Source: Candidatus Methylacidiphilales bacterium (GTDB lineage Bacteria; Verrucomicrobiota; Verrucomicrobiia; Methylacidiphilales; JANWVL01). Taken from it: a DNA stretch of 64,000 nt. This document shows, piece by piece, positions 46,910 through 56,306 of the stretch. The stretch is taken from the NCBI GenBank assembly GCA_025056655.1, contig JANWVL010000055.1:1-64000 (forward strand), read 5' to 3'. Position 1 is the first letter of the stretch, and the number at the start of each line of letters is the position of its first letter. The translations under genes were made by a program, and so were the position numbers. Below the pieces are notes generated by a model, which was not told the origin of the DNA, made no database searches, and was given only the letters and a program-made list of their open reading frames with translations.

Positions 46910-48073
46910 ATGACATCCGACCCCTCAAGTCAGCCCCTTCAAGATTCCGTTCACCATATACCTTTCAAAAAAGTGGTCTTTACTGGCCTAATACGCGACC
47001 GCCATGGCCGTAAAATGTCAAAATCACTGGGCAATTCACCAGATCCGCTTTCGCTTATTGAGCAATACGGAGCAGATGGCCTACGATTCGGTCTCATTCG
47101 AATCGCCCCACAAGGACAGGATATTCGATACGACGAGAAGCAAATCGAAGAAGGCCGGAACTTCTGCAATAAACTCTGGAATGCAGCCCGATTTCGTGCT
47201 CTCCAAGGCCCGATCGCTAAGGATGCCGATCCATATCAAGACTTAGACGCACTCACACCGTTTTCTAAATGGATATTGTCTCGACTTGAAAAGACGCGTG
47301 CTTCCGTAGATCAAGCTCTCGATGCTTTTGATTTCAGCGCTGCTGCGCAGACCCTCTATGATTTTGTCTGGAACGACTTTTGCGCACGCTATATCGAAGT
47401 CGCAAAAGCAGAGTTCCAATCCCCTCACTCAGCAAGCCGCCACTCCACCCTTCAGACGTGCGATTATGTATTATCTCGGATTCTTCGTTTGTTGCATCCG
47501 TTTTCTCCTTTTGTTACTGAAGAGCTTTGGCGACTGCTGGCACTCGGATCAGGAAGCATACAGTTTGCCTCATGGCCGGAAGTTGACCGTCAAGCCCCTA
47601 TTCACGATGATCATGCACTTGTCCAGGCTGTGTTTTCTACCGTAGACGCTGCTCGCGTGTTAAGAGCTGAACTCAATATCCCTTCATCACAGAAAGTGCC
47701 TTACCGCTTATTATCTTATAAAAATATATCAAACGAGACTCTCTCAATCCTCTCGACTTTAATTCATGCTTCTTCATTAGCGCTTACTGAAAATGCGTTG
47801 GCCCAAACTCCCGTCACACTTACTCCGCTTGGTGAACTCTATTTACTCACTGACGGATTAATAGACGTGCCCAAAGAAATACAAAGGCTGACCAAAGAAA
47901 TCGAAAAAGTCCAAAACGACATTGCGCTAACTCAGCAGAAACTCTCTGACCCACTAATTCTGTCTAAAGCTCCTCCCGATAAAGTTGATGCATGGCGAGA
48001 GACGGCGAATGAACTAAGAAGCAAACTAAACCGCCTCCAGCAAATTCTTCACGCACTGTCCTCTCACACCTGA
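46910..48073 (+). CDS. valS: C-terminal half of valyl-tRNA synthetase (KMSKS to end), N-terminal half absent
   Basis: A 387-residue intact frame that matches only the last 40 percent of ValRS. Homology starts near residue 18 (PFKKVVFTGLIRD) with KMSKS at 35-39, then the catalytic-fold end SLGNSPDPLSLIEQYGADGLRFGLI, the anticodon-binding helix bundle (about 110-250: FCNKLWNAARF, DFVWNDFCARYIEVAKAEF) and the coiled-coil arm (about 315-385). Normal ValRS is about 880-950 residues; the HIGH motif, most of the Rossmann fold and the CP1 editing domain are missing. The upstream DNA is a complete lipoprotein gene. The first about 17 residues (MTSDPSSQPLQDSVHH) show no ValRS match. Either a truncated or duplicated gene, or one half of a split synthetase. 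Confidence 0.8.
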   Translation: MTSDPSSQPLQDSVHHIPFKKVVFTGLIRDRHGRKMSKSLGNSPDPLSLIEQYGADGLRFGLIRIAPQGQDIRYDEKQIEEGRNFCNKLWNAARFRALQGPIAKDADPYQDLDALTPFSKWILSRLEKTRASVDQALDAFDFSAAAQTLYDFVWNDFCARYIEVAKAEFQSPHSASRHSTLQTCDYVLSRILRLLHPFSPFVTEELWRLLALGSGSIQFASWPEVDRQAPIHDDHALVQAVFSTVDAARVLRAELNIPSSQKVPYRLLSYKNISNETLSILSTLIHASSLALTENALAQTPVTLTPLGELYLLTDGLIDVPKEIQRLTKEIEKVQNDIALTQQKLSDPLILSKAPPDKVDAWRETANELRSKLNRLQQILHALSSHT

Positions 48074-48109
48074 TTGTGAACCCAAAAGCATCCAATCCGT
48101 AGGGTCATT

Positions 48110-48676
48110 ATGATTTCCTCAGAACCTCAACAATCTCTCCCAGCTCACAAAAGCTCTTCACATATTCGCCGTCGCGCTCATCTTGTTCGCTGGCTTCACA
48201 AAAAAGGGCTTTCACGCCGCAAACTTCGCCGTCACTGGCTTTTTAAGATGATCGGTTCGAGAATTTTTCACTCCGATCTTTGGCGATTGCGATCGGATAA
48301 TATCGCTCGAGGCTGGCTAATCGGCTGTATGAGCGGTTCCACACCATTTCTCGGACTCCAAATCATTATGGCAGTGCCTTTTAATATCTTATTTCGAGCC
48401 CACTTGCCCACGACTATCCTAATTATCCTTACCACTAATCCAGTAACAGCGCCAATATATTACACCTTTGCTTTTTTGGTCGGCTGCAAAATTCTTGATA
48501 TTCCAGCTAAAGAATTCAGAGATATTGAGACACTCATTCGAGAAGGTTGGCAACCGCTACTCGTCGGCTGTCTATCCATTGGGCTTGTGGTAGGTGTTCT
48601 CGGATATGTAATCATTCGATATTTCGGACATCACTTGGCTCAGAAAATGCAACGTCTCCTTCACCACCACAGCTAG
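48110..48676 (+). CDS. DUF2062 membrane protein
   Basis: A 188-residue protein with an Arg/His-rich N-terminus (HKKGLSRRKLRRHW) and two or three hydrophobic helices. Family features are RGWLIGCMSGSTPFLGLQIIMAVPFNILFRAHLP and ILTTNPVTAPIYYTFAFLVG, matching the DUF2062 pattern of Gly/Pro/Asn residues inside the membrane segments. Function of DUF2062 is not known; it often lies next to tRNA or lipid genes. Ends with a His-rich tail (LLHHHS). Converges with the Y-polymerase gene, 4 bases apart. Confidence 0.85.
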   Translation: MISSEPQQSLPAHKSSSHIRRRAHLVRWLHKKGLSRRKLRRHWLFKMIGSRIFHSDLWRLRSDNIARGWLIGCMSGSTPFLGLQIIMAVPFNILFRAHLPTTILIILTTNPVTAPIYYTFAFLVGCKILDIPAKEFRDIETLIREGWQPLLVGCLSIGLVVGVLGYVIIRYFGHHLAQKMQRLLHHHS

Positions 48677-48680
48677 TTTA

Positions 48681-49943
48681 TTATGGCTCACCGACTGTCC
48701 AGTCACCTTCTAAATCTACATCTGGCACTCGCGAAAAGGCGATCCTCATGGGAGCTGCATCTCGAGCTAAAATGGCCCCTCCCCACAAAATTTTGCCGCG
48801 GCCGTAATGCCGATTTAATGCATCTACGACTTCACACAACCGCTCTCTTTTTCGGTCGGCTTCAAATAAAGGCTCCGTAGCTACATTCTCGGCTTCAAGA
48901 TCAGTAAAGATCACCCCTACGCTTAAAAAGCAGGGCTTAGAATTAAATGAGTCGATCTTTTTATTTTCTAAAATTTCACGCCGCAACTCTCTCCACACTT
49001 CATCATATGCAGCAAGAAGGCGCATAGTATCTTGCGTGCCGCCCACTCCCATTTCAATGCAGCATCGCGTCCGATCTGTCCATCGGATCCATACTACAAG
49101 ACGTCCACATGTTAAACGTTGATGGCGCAAACGCATCGCTGCCTTTTGCAAGAGACGGTGTCCGACCGCGTAAGCACCATCAAAATGTCGAGCAGCGGGC
49201 GGAAGGACGTGCGAGTGACCTATCGTCCGTGTGCGTCTGCGCTGGCGTTGAATAGGCTCACCCCTTAGCATTTCATAAAACCGCTCGCCTTCGATGCCAC
49301 CCCATATTTTTCTAAGCTTTTGGCGACTTGCATTATAAAGTTCTTCAATGGTCTTGATACCCGCACTTGCCAGGCGTGCTTCCATTCGTTTCCCGATTCC
49401 GCACAGATCACTCAGAGAAAGATGTAAAATTCGCCTCGGCACATCCTCTCGACGCAGATAGACATAGCCATCCGGCTTTTCCAAATCAGTAGCTACCTTC
49501 GCCAAAAAGACGTTCGGTCCTATGCCTACCGAACATTTCAAATAAGCTCCTACGTTTCTAGCTATACTCCCTTTAATTTTCATGCATAAGGATCGCCCTT
49601 CTTCTTCATCCCTGGCTTTTACATAGCCCCACATTTCGTCTATAGAGGAAATCTCCTCAATGTGGATACATTGCTCCACCACTTCAACGATACGTTCATG
49701 CACACGGACATAAATCTCAGGGCGAGCTAGCACAACCTTCAACTGAGGACAAAGTCGCCTGGCCTCAGCAACAAGCGTCCCAGTTTTGATACCCCACCGT
49801 CGGGCTTCGTAGCTGGCTGCAATACAACATGTCGTATCAGCCTCTACAGGCACTACAGCTACGGGCTTGCCGCGCAGCTCTGGACGAAGCTGCTGTTCCA
49901 CCGAGGCAAAATAGGCATTAAAATCAATCATCAGGACACACAT
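48681..49943 (-). CDS. Y-family DNA polymerase (DinB/UmuC type)
   Basis: A 420-residue translesion polymerase from ATG 49943, which has GGAAG six bases upstream; the frame continues to 49988 but the extra residues lack family sequence. Palm-domain motifs are MIDFNAYFASVEQ (first Asp), SYEARRWGIKTGT, and ISSIDEMWGYV (catalytic Asp-Glu), then SVGIGPNVFLAKVATDLEKPDG and the helix-hairpin-helix LSDLCGIGKRMEARL. The little-finger domain follows with IGHSHVLPP. SIDEMW instead of the usual SIDEAY/F and the C-terminal part suggest a UmuC-like or ImuB-like sub-group, not classic DinB. No lexA box was searched. It is alone. Confidence 0.88.
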   Translation of the reverse strand: MCVLMIDFNAYFASVEQQLRPELRGKPVAVVPVEADTTCCIAASYEARRWGIKTGTLVAEARRLCPQLKVVLARPEIYVRVHERIVEVVEQCIHIEEISSIDEMWGYVKARDEEEGRSLCMKIKGSIARNVGAYLKCSVGIGPNVFLAKVATDLEKPDGYVYLRREDVPRRILHLSLSDLCGIGKRMEARLASAGIKTIEELYNASRQKLRKIWGGIEGERFYEMLRGEPIQRQRRRTRTIGHSHVLPPAARHFDGAYAVGHRLLQKAAMRLRHQRLTCGRLVVWIRWTDRTRCCIEMGVGGTQDTMRLLAAYDEVWRELRREILENKKIDSFNSKPCFLSVGVIFTDLEAENVATEPLFEADRKRERLCEVVDALNRHYGRGKILWGGAILARDAAPMRIAFSRVPDVDLEGDWTVGEP

Positions 49944-50070
49944 AAGCAGCTTCCACAAAATCCATCTTTCAAAATTAATAATAACCATTCGTTATTTAGA
50001 GCAAGCCACTCCGGGAAAACGCTCGCATTTTCAATCCTTCATCACTAGTCTATTACTGTCTCCTCTACTC

Positions 50071-51696
50071 ATGAAAAAATCCAAACAGAAGAGCCTTTCT
50101 CGTTCGGCGCCTCCCCAATCCTCTAAAAAAAAGCGCTCCCCCTCATCTTCCTCAGCAGTGATCACTCATGCTGGCATAGCCAAAACATTGGCCGTTCGCA
50201 CAAGTCCATCGCGTTCTATTACTGCAGTGCCCGTGCAAGATCGCAAACTTTCCTTCGGCAACGCATGGGACTACGCTCCTGCACCCGAGGCGAGCCACTA
50301 TATCCGATTTGAAGAACGTTATGGCCACTTTATTAATGGGAAATTCGTCCCCCCTCATTCCGGACGTTATTTTCCGACAATAAATCCCGCGACCGAAGAA
50401 GTCCTCGCTGAAATTGCAGAGGGCGATCCAGTCGATGTTGATAAAGCCGTTCAGGCAGCTCGCGCTGCGTTCGAAAACGTCTGGAACCCCATGCCTGGCC
50501 GCGAACGCGCCAAATATCTCTTCCGCATCGCGCGAATCATCCAAGAAAAATCACGTGAATTAGCTGTAATGGAGTCGATAAATGGCGGCAAAACAATTAA
50601 AGAATCCCGCGATGTGGATCTTCCGCTTGTCGCGGCGCATTTCTTCTACTACGCAGGATGGGCAGATAAACTACAATATGCATTCCCTGGGCGCATGCCT
50701 CGCCCAATCGGAGTCGCAGGACAAATCATTCCATGGAATTTTCCTCTGCTAATGGCCGCTTGGAAAATCGCTCCCGCTTTGGCCTGTGGAAATACCGTCG
50801 TCATCAAGCCAGCTGAGACAACCCCTCTTACCTGCCTCGCCCTTGCCCGCATATTTCAAGAAGCAGAGCTTCCTCCTGGCGTTGTGAATGTTATCACTGG
50901 AGCTGGCGCAACGGGAGCCGCTATCGTTCAACACCCCGGTATCGATAAAATCGCTTTCACAGGTTCCACTGAAGTCGGCAAACGCATCGCTGCAGCTCTA
51001 GCTGGCACAAACAAAAAACTCACGCTCGAGCTCGGAGGTAAAGCAGCCCACATTATTTTCGAAGATGCTCCGTTGGACCAGGCAGTAGAGGGCATCATTC
51101 AAGGCATCTTTTTTAATCAAGGACACGTCTGTTGCGCCGGATCACGGTTACTTGTTCAAGAAAACATCTACCCTAGAGTGATACAGAAATTACAAGATCG
51201 CATCCGTACGATTCGCATAGGCCATCCTCTCGATAAAAACACCGATCTGGGAGCAATCAATTCCGCAGCTCAACTTCAAAAAATCCGCGCCCTAGTCCAA
51301 AGTGGAATCGAAGAAGGTCTGGAAGTCATTCAGCCCCCATGCCGCCTTCCAGAAAAAGGCTTTTGGTTTCCTCCCACATTACTCTCAGGCGCGACAATGA
51401 GTAACCGTGTCGCTAACGAAGAAATTTTCGGACCAGTGCTTACTATCATGACGTTCCGCACCCCCGAAGAAGCGATCGAACGCGCTAATAACATCCCCTA
51501 CGGCCTCTCGGCTGGCGTCTGGACAGATAAGGGCTCTAAAATTTTCAAAATCGTAAGTAAGCTCCGCGCGGGTGTCGTCTGGGCAAACACCTACAACAAA
51601 TTCGATCCGACCTCGCCTTTCGGAGGTTACAAAGAATCCGGTTGGGGGCGCGAAGGCGGTCTTCATGGACTTCTGCCCTATCTTAATCTCACGTAA
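50071..51696 (+). CDS. Aldehyde dehydrogenase, catalytic partner of an ALDH16-like pair
   Basis: A 541-residue NAD(P)-dependent aldehyde dehydrogenase. The cofactor region is [29 protein letters not shown], with [11 protein letters not shown], the general base Glu in LELGGK (about 320) and the catalytic Cys354 in [11 protein letters not shown] (equivalent to Cys302 in ALDH2). The first about 85 residues are a Ser/Lys/Arg-rich low-complexity extension ([14 protein letters not shown]) not found in common family members. It ends with [12 protein letters not shown]. It is followed 18 bases later by a non-catalytic ALDH partner, the two together matching the domains of bacterial ALDH16. Substrate unknown. 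Confidence 0.93.
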   Translation: MKKSKQKSLSRSAPPQSSKKKRSPSSSSAVITHAGIAKTLAVRTSPSRSITAVPVQDRKLSFGNAWDYAPAPEASHYIRFEERYGHFINGKFVPPHSGRYFPTINPATEEVLAEIAEGDPVDVDKAVQAARAAFENVWNPMPGRERAKYLFRIARIIQEKSRELAVMESINGGKTIKESRDVDLPLVAAHFFYYAGWADKLQYAFPGRMPRPIGVAGQIIPWNFPLLMAAWKIAPALACGNTVVIKPAETTPLTCLALARIFQEAELPPGVVNVITGAGATGAAIVQHPGIDKIAFTGSTEVGKRIAAALAGTNKKLTLELGGKAAHIIFEDAPLDQAVEGIIQGIFFNQGHVCCAGSRLLVQENIYPRVIQKLQDRIRTIRIGHPLDKNTDLGAINSAAQLQKIRALVQSGIEEGLEVIQPPCRLPEKGFWFPPTLLSGATMSNRVANEEIFGPVLTIMTFRTPEEAIERANNIPYGLSAGVWTDKGSKIFKIVSKLRAGVVWANTYNKFDPTSPFGGYKESGWGREGGLHGLLPYLNLT

Positions 51697-51714
51697 CTTA
51701 CTTTACACTTCTTA

Positions 51715-52593
51715 GTGAATATGAACAGTCGTCTCCCCGTTCGAAAAACATACAAACTTTACATCAACGGCGCATTTGTCCGCAGTGAAGGAGGGCGCAC
51801 TCTTCCTGCCACTACTCCTGATGGCACGTTTTTGGATAATTATGCTTATGCAACTCGAAAAGACCTACGAGATGCCGTAAAAGCTTGCGAAATTGCGCAA
51901 AACGATTGGGCAAAAAAAACGGCCTATCTACGCAGCCAGATACTTTACCGTGCCGCTGAGATGCTCGAGCAACGCAAACACGAGCTGATCCATGAAGTGG
52001 CACGTTCTACATCCGTAGACTCCAGCACCGCTCAAAACGAAGTAGATATATCCATCGATCGCCTTGTTTACTTTGCAGGCTGGGCTGATAAGTATTCTCA
52101 ACTCTTTGGAAGCGTAAACCCCGTAGCCACTTCTCATTTCAATTTTACAATTCCAGAACCCATGGGGGTGGTAATTATTTTTGCACCTGAACTACCATCG
52201 CTTCTGGCTCCTATTTCACTCCTCGCCTCAGTCATTCTCAGTGGTAACGCAGCAATTCTCATTCCGTCGGAAAAATATCCACTACCATCGCTGACCCTTG
52301 CCGAAATCTTAGCAACGTGCGATCTACCAAAAGGTGTTGTAAATATTCTCAGCTCGATTCACGCGGATTTAGCGCCTTTTGCTGCTGAGCACATGGGGAT
52401 CCATGCAATCGTAGACGCATCCGGAAACATTTCACTGCAAAAGGTGCTGCAAAACGGTTCCGCCATTAACTTAAAACGGTATGCTTGCAGAAGGTTGAGT
52501 CCCACTGCATGGGCAACAGAGTCTGCCGAGGATCCCTACTGGATTCTAGACACAGTCGAATTCAAAACGGCCTGGCATCCGATTGGTTTATAA
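51715..52593 (+). CDS. Truncated non-catalytic aldehyde dehydrogenase, second ALDH16-like domain
   Basis: A 292-residue protein with the N-terminal ALDH Rossmann part (KTYKLYINGAFVRSEGGR, ATRKDLRDAVKACEIAQNDWAKKTAYLRSQILYR, RLVYFAGWADKYSQLFG, NFTIPEPMGVVIIFAPE, LLASVILSGNAAILIPSE) but without the LELGGK and catalytic Cys segments, and a short end (WHPIGL). It therefore cannot catalyse on its own. In ALDH16 a second, catalytically dead ALDH domain of this kind is fused to the active one; here it is a separate gene 18 bases downstream. It would bind the active partner for structure. The frame is complete, so it is not a broken gene. Confidence 0.85.
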   Translation: MNMNSRLPVRKTYKLYINGAFVRSEGGRTLPATTPDGTFLDNYAYATRKDLRDAVKACEIAQNDWAKKTAYLRSQILYRAAEMLEQRKHELIHEVARSTSVDSSTAQNEVDISIDRLVYFAGWADKYSQLFGSVNPVATSHFNFTIPEPMGVVIIFAPELPSLLAPISLLASVILSGNAAILIPSEKYPLPSLTLAEILATCDLPKGVVNILSSIHADLAPFAAEHMGIHAIVDASGNISLQKVLQNGSAINLKRYACRRLSPTAWATESAEDPYWILDTVEFKTAWHPIGL

Positions 52594-52612
52594 ACAGGTC
52601 TTCTCTTCCTTG

Positions 52613-53872
52613 CTACTGCCCAGATCCTCTTAAAATCTGAATCGGATCGAGTGCAGCTGCTCGCCGTGCTGGCGCCCAAGCCGCAATAAACACGGCAATC
52701 GCCGCTAGACATGCAGCATACAGATAATGTTCTCCACTCCAGTGGACGACGAAATAGTCAGATCGAATCACTCCTCGCAGTTTGATTGGTATACGAGATA
52801 TGAAGTCAGTAAGCAAAGCTCCTAAAATGCAGCCTGCACTGATCCCGATCGCCGCTATTCCAGCACCTTGCCAGAGAAAGATGCGGGATATATCACGTCG
52901 TGTGTAACCCATCGATCGCAAAATCGCAATCTCCTTCAGTTTCTCCATCACAGAAAGTGAAAGCACATTAAAAATACCAAACCCTGAAAGTAAGATAATA
53001 GTCGAAACAGTCACAGCAGCTGAAACCCGCAATGCTCGAAAAATCGTCAGATTCCCCTGTTCGCGTTGTTGCCAAGCCCTAGCCCGATGAGAGAGAAGAC
53101 GTTCTAAGGTAAGTGCTTCTTCTACCGCTTTACTTGGGTCTCTAAGGCGCACAAGAATTAAGGAAGCACTATGCTTAAATTGCAGCACATTTTGGGCAGC
53201 ACGACGATGAAGGTAAATGCGGCGTTCATCAATTGCATTGATCCCTGTTTGATAATAAGCAGCGACCCTAAACCGGCGCGGACGCATATCCGGCCCATAG
53301 AGAAATAAGTTGCTGCCCGGCTGAATCTCGAGTTTCTCAGCTAGTGCGGAACCAATCAAAACTCCTGATGGATCGTTCCGGAAATCATCCAGAGAACCTC
53401 GTTGAATTTGAGAAGCAAGATCGGTGGTCTTCAAATGAAGATTAAGATCGATTCCATACACTGAGACCGCCTCGTTTTTAATGCCTGTTCTTAAAATAGC
53501 CTTGTCTTCAATCACAGGTGCAGCAGCTACAACATTAGGAAACGTATCCAACACTCGGATGATCCGATATGCATCAATGATGCCAGGAAAATATTTGCGT
53601 GATTGGCCCCCGCTGATTTCCACTAAATCCGCTTCGTTTTGCAAACTCTGGGTCAGCCCCTCTCGGAAACGATCGCTAATCACAATGCTTCCAGAAGTCC
53701 CTAAACTCGTGTTAATAAAAAATTTTTCGAACCCCTGAGTCTGCGCTTGTGCTGCGATAAAAAAAGCCACACCTAATGTAATTCCCAATCCGCTTAAAAT
53801 CATAGCTCGGCGATGATCGGTCAAAAAACGAAGACCAATAAAGAGAGTCGGGCTCACATTCCGAAAGGACAT
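52613..53872 (-). CDS. ABC transporter permease, FtsX/LolE/MacB type, without nearby ATPase
   Basis: A 419-residue permease with a first helix (MILSGLGITLGVAFFIAAQA, about 24-43), a large periplasmic MacB_PCD-like domain (about 50-270) and three C-terminal helices with the FtsX signature (AVTVSTIILLSGFGIFNVLSLSVMEKLKEIAILRSMGYTRRDISRIFLWQGAGIAAIG about 280-340, then a final helix at 385-410). ERKEIAILRSMG is the coupling-helix-like mark that contacts the ATPase. LolCE- or MacB-type complexes move lipoproteins or other envelope substrates. No ATPase gene is adjacent in the window. It converges with the second ALDH gene 20 bases away. Confidence 0.85.
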   Translation of the reverse strand: MSFRNVSPTLFIGLRFLTDHRRAMILSGLGITLGVAFFIAAQAQTQGFEKFFINTSLGTSGSIVISDRFREGLTQSLQNEADLVEISGGQSRKYFPGIIDAYRIIRVLDTFPNVVAAAPVIEDKAILRTGIKNEAVSVYGIDLNLHLKTTDLASQIQRGSLDDFRNDPSGVLIGSALAEKLEIQPGSNLFLYGPDMRPRRFRVAAYYQTGINAIDERRIYLHRRAAQNVLQFKHSASLILVRLRDPSKAVEEALTLERLLSHRARAWQQREQGNLTIFRALRVSAAVTVSTIILLSGFGIFNVLSLSVMEKLKEIAILRSMGYTRRDISRIFLWQGAGIAAIGISAGCILGALLTDFISRIPIKLRGVIRSDYFVVHWSGEHYLYAACLAAIAVFIAAWAPARRAAALDPIQILRGSGQ

Positions 53873-53952
53873 ATCTTGCAGAGCTTCAATTATACAGAAA
53901 ATGCGTCAAGCAGGGACTTGATAGCTCGTTTCACAGGACTTAAATCCATTCC

Positions 53953-54852
53953 ATGTCTTTGCAGGAGCTTGAACTCTTAAAATCCAAGATCCCATCTGAC
54001 CACTGGCGTGTTCGTCTCGCCACATGGGTAGAATCAAATACAATCCAGCACATCATCGTCGCTATTATCTTTTTTAATGCCCTTATTTTGGCTTTAGAAA
54101 CGGACTCCGGAATTATGTCGCAATATGGATTTTTCCTCTCTGTGTTAGATAAAAGCTGTTTGGCTATCTTTTGCCTTGAAATTTTCATCAAGCTCATCGC
54201 CTATCGTCGTTACTTTTGGGTTAGCGGTTGGAATATTTTTGATTTTTTAGTCGTTGGAATCGCTCTTCTGCCTGCTGCTGGGACCTGGAGTGTCTTGCGT
54301 GCCTTGCGAGTGCTACGGGTCTTGCGTTTGCTCACTATTGTTCCATCGATGCGGCGAGTTGTAGCAGCTTTCATTCACTCAATTCCTGGGCTTGCGAGCG
54401 TGATCGCAGTGATGTGCGTCTTTTATTTCACGGGTGCTGTCCTAGCGACAAAACTCTTTGGTCAGACCCATCCACAGTGGTTTGGCAACATTGGTGCTAG
54501 TTTATATTCATTGTTCCAAATTATGACTTTGGAAAGTTGGTCTATGGGGATCGTTAGACCACTAATGGAGAAACATCCTTGGGCTTGGGCTTTCTTTGTG
54601 CCCTTCATCATCGTGGCCACATTTACCATATTGAACTTATTTATCGGCATTATCGTTTCCACGATGCAAGAGCTTTCACAAAAAGAATCTGAGAACAAGA
54701 TTTTGCTTCCCCGCGCCCAAGGGAATTGTGAGAGAGAATTCTCAGATACAATAAAAAATATCGAAAGAGAACTGGAACGCCTCCGTTTGTTGATCAGCGG
54801 ATTAAACTCTAATCAAGCCTCGGATTCTAAAGATGAAAATCATCTCAATTGA
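53953..54852 (+). CDS. Voltage-gated sodium channel, NavBac type
   Basis: A 299-residue homotetrameric six-helix channel. S1-S3 occupy about 30-108, S4 is the charged helix with Arg116, Arg119, Arg122 and Arg125 every third residue (LRALRVLRVLRLL), S5 is about 145-168, and the pore loop carries the selectivity filter TLESWS (192-197), with Glu194 forming the sodium-selective ring as in NavAb and NaChBac. S6 spans 212-236 (FFVPFIIVATFTILNLFIGIIV) and a short C-terminal coiled coil (about 262-288) tetramerises the protein. It sits at the inner membrane. The 3' end overlaps the nnr start by 20 bases, which ties its expression to metabolite repair. Confidence 0.96.
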   Translation: MSLQELELLKSKIPSDHWRVRLATWVESNTIQHIIVAIIFFNALILALETDSGIMSQYGFFLSVLDKSCLAIFCLEIFIKLIAYRRYFWVSGWNIFDFLVVGIALLPAAGTWSVLRALRVLRVLRLLTIVPSMRRVVAAFIHSIPGLASVIAVMCVFYFTGAVLATKLFGQTHPQWFGNIGASLYSLFQIMTLESWSMGIVRPLMEKHPWAWAFFVPFIIVATFTILNLFIGIIVSTMQELSQKESENKILLPRAQGNCEREFSDTIKNIERELERLRLLISGLNSNQASDSKDENHLN

Positions 54853-56272
54853 AACGATGCGGCGCCTAGAACAAGAAGCGATTCGTGCGGGGATAACAGA
54901 AAAAAACCTTATCCATTCGGCTTCGCAAGGCATAGCCAAAATTCTTATGCGCTACTTCCCGATTGCAGAGTATTCTAATCACACCTTTTACTTTTTCTGC
55001 GGGGGAGGCAATAATGGTAATGACGGCCGCGAAACAGCTAAAATTCTAAGCGAAAAAGGCTATAAAATACACGTTATCAATGCGAATGAGGGAGCACAGG
55101 ATTTCGAAATACTTGCCCCCTGCGTGCTGGTGGATGCCATACTCGGAATCGGTGCACGACCTGGACTGGCAGGAAATTATTTAAAACATATCCAAAAATT
55201 CTTCCTTGCATCCAAGTATCCAATAGTGGCGATTGATGTGCCAACCGGGATCACTGGCGACGAAGCTCACGTTGATCCTTTTGCAATCAAAGCAGACATC
55301 ACGATTAGCTGTGGTTTCCCCAAACTTACGCTTTTTCACGACTCGGTTATTAATCACGTTGGTCGCATTGAAGTAGCTCCACTGCCCTTTCCTCAAAGCT
55401 CAACAGATTGGCTAGAGCCTTTTCCAGAGTGGATTGATGCCTCTTGGGTTGCTGAGCGACTCATTGAGCGAAGTCGTGATACCCATAAATATAAATGCGG
55501 GCATGTCCATCTTTTTGCTGGAAACGTCGGCACTATAGGAGCAGCTGAGCTCATGTGCCAAGGTGCATTAGCGAGTGGTGTAGGGCTAGTCACTCTATGG
55601 GTGCGTCCTGAAATCTATTCTATTCTAGCAACTCGTCTCCCACCTGAAATTATGGTGCGGCCGTTACAATCTCTCTCCGATTGCATATCGACAGTAGAAG
55701 AACGAGCAGATTCCTTCGGTATTGGACCTGGGTTGGGCATAGACAATTGGAGTGAGTCGATTGTTCAACATCTTCTCGACCTCTCCATTCCGTCTCTTTT
55801 TGATGCAGATGCTCTGACCATCATTGGTCATAAAAAGTGGTTATCCCATCTAAGTCCTCAATCAATCGTCACTCCTCATATGGGGGAGATAAAAAGCCTT
55901 TTGAATTTCACTGACTTATCACGCATTGAAATGGCAACAGCCTTTTGTGATAGCTCTCGAGCGGTTTTATTGCTCAAGGGGCCGCACACTTTGGTTAAGC
56001 AAAAAGATGACCCGATCTCGATTTCCTACAACTCAACTGGAAACCAAGGATTGGCGAAGGCTGGCACAGGGGACGTCTTAGCCGGTGTATGCAGTGGATT
56101 GCTTGCACAGGGTTACCCGACTAATGCCGCAGCCCGTATTGCAGCTTATATTCACGGTGCAGCAGCGGATACATTATCCAATCTTCATGGTATAATTGGA
56201 TGGACAGCATCAGATTTAGCCCGTCAAATCGCAAGGGAGTGGAGACAGCTTCAGTTCAAGAAAATATACTAG
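54833..56272 (+). CDS. nnr: Bifunctional NAD(P)HX epimerase / ADP-dependent dehydratase
   Basis: A 479-residue two-domain enzyme that repairs hydrated NADH and NADPH. The N-terminal YjeF_N epimerase domain (about 1-210) has FFCGGGNNGNDGRETAK and CVLVDAILGIGARPGL; the C-terminal carbohydrate-kinase-like dehydratase domain (about 225-470) has GHVHLFAGNVGTIGAAEL, GIGPGLGI, SIVTPHMGEIKSLL and the NQGLAKAGTGDVLAG block with the catalytic Asp (about 412-420). The start ATG lies inside the end of the sodium-channel gene (20-base overlap) and has a plausible first residue pattern (MKIISIETMRRLEQEA). Confidence 0.95.
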   Translation: MKIISIETMRRLEQEAIRAGITEKNLIHSASQGIAKILMRYFPIAEYSNHTFYFFCGGGNNGNDGRETAKILSEKGYKIHVINANEGAQDFEILAPCVLVDAILGIGARPGLAGNYLKHIQKFFLASKYPIVAIDVPTGITGDEAHVDPFAIKADITISCGFPKLTLFHDSVINHVGRIEVAPLPFPQSSTDWLEPFPEWIDASWVAERLIERSRDTHKYKCGHVHLFAGNVGTIGAAELMCQGALASGVGLVTLWVRPEIYSILATRLPPEIMVRPLQSLSDCISTVEERADSFGIGPGLGIDNWSESIVQHLLDLSIPSLFDADALTIIGHKKWLSHLSPQSIVTPHMGEIKSLLNFTDLSRIEMATAFCDSSRAVLLLKGPHTLVKQKDDPISISYNSTGNQGLAKAGTGDVLAGVCSGLLAQGYPTNAAARIAAYIHGAAADTLSNLHGIIGWTASDLARQIAREWRQLQFKKIY

Positions 56273-56306
56273 AGGCAAAGGGACTGAAACACATCGGACT
56301 CAAATT

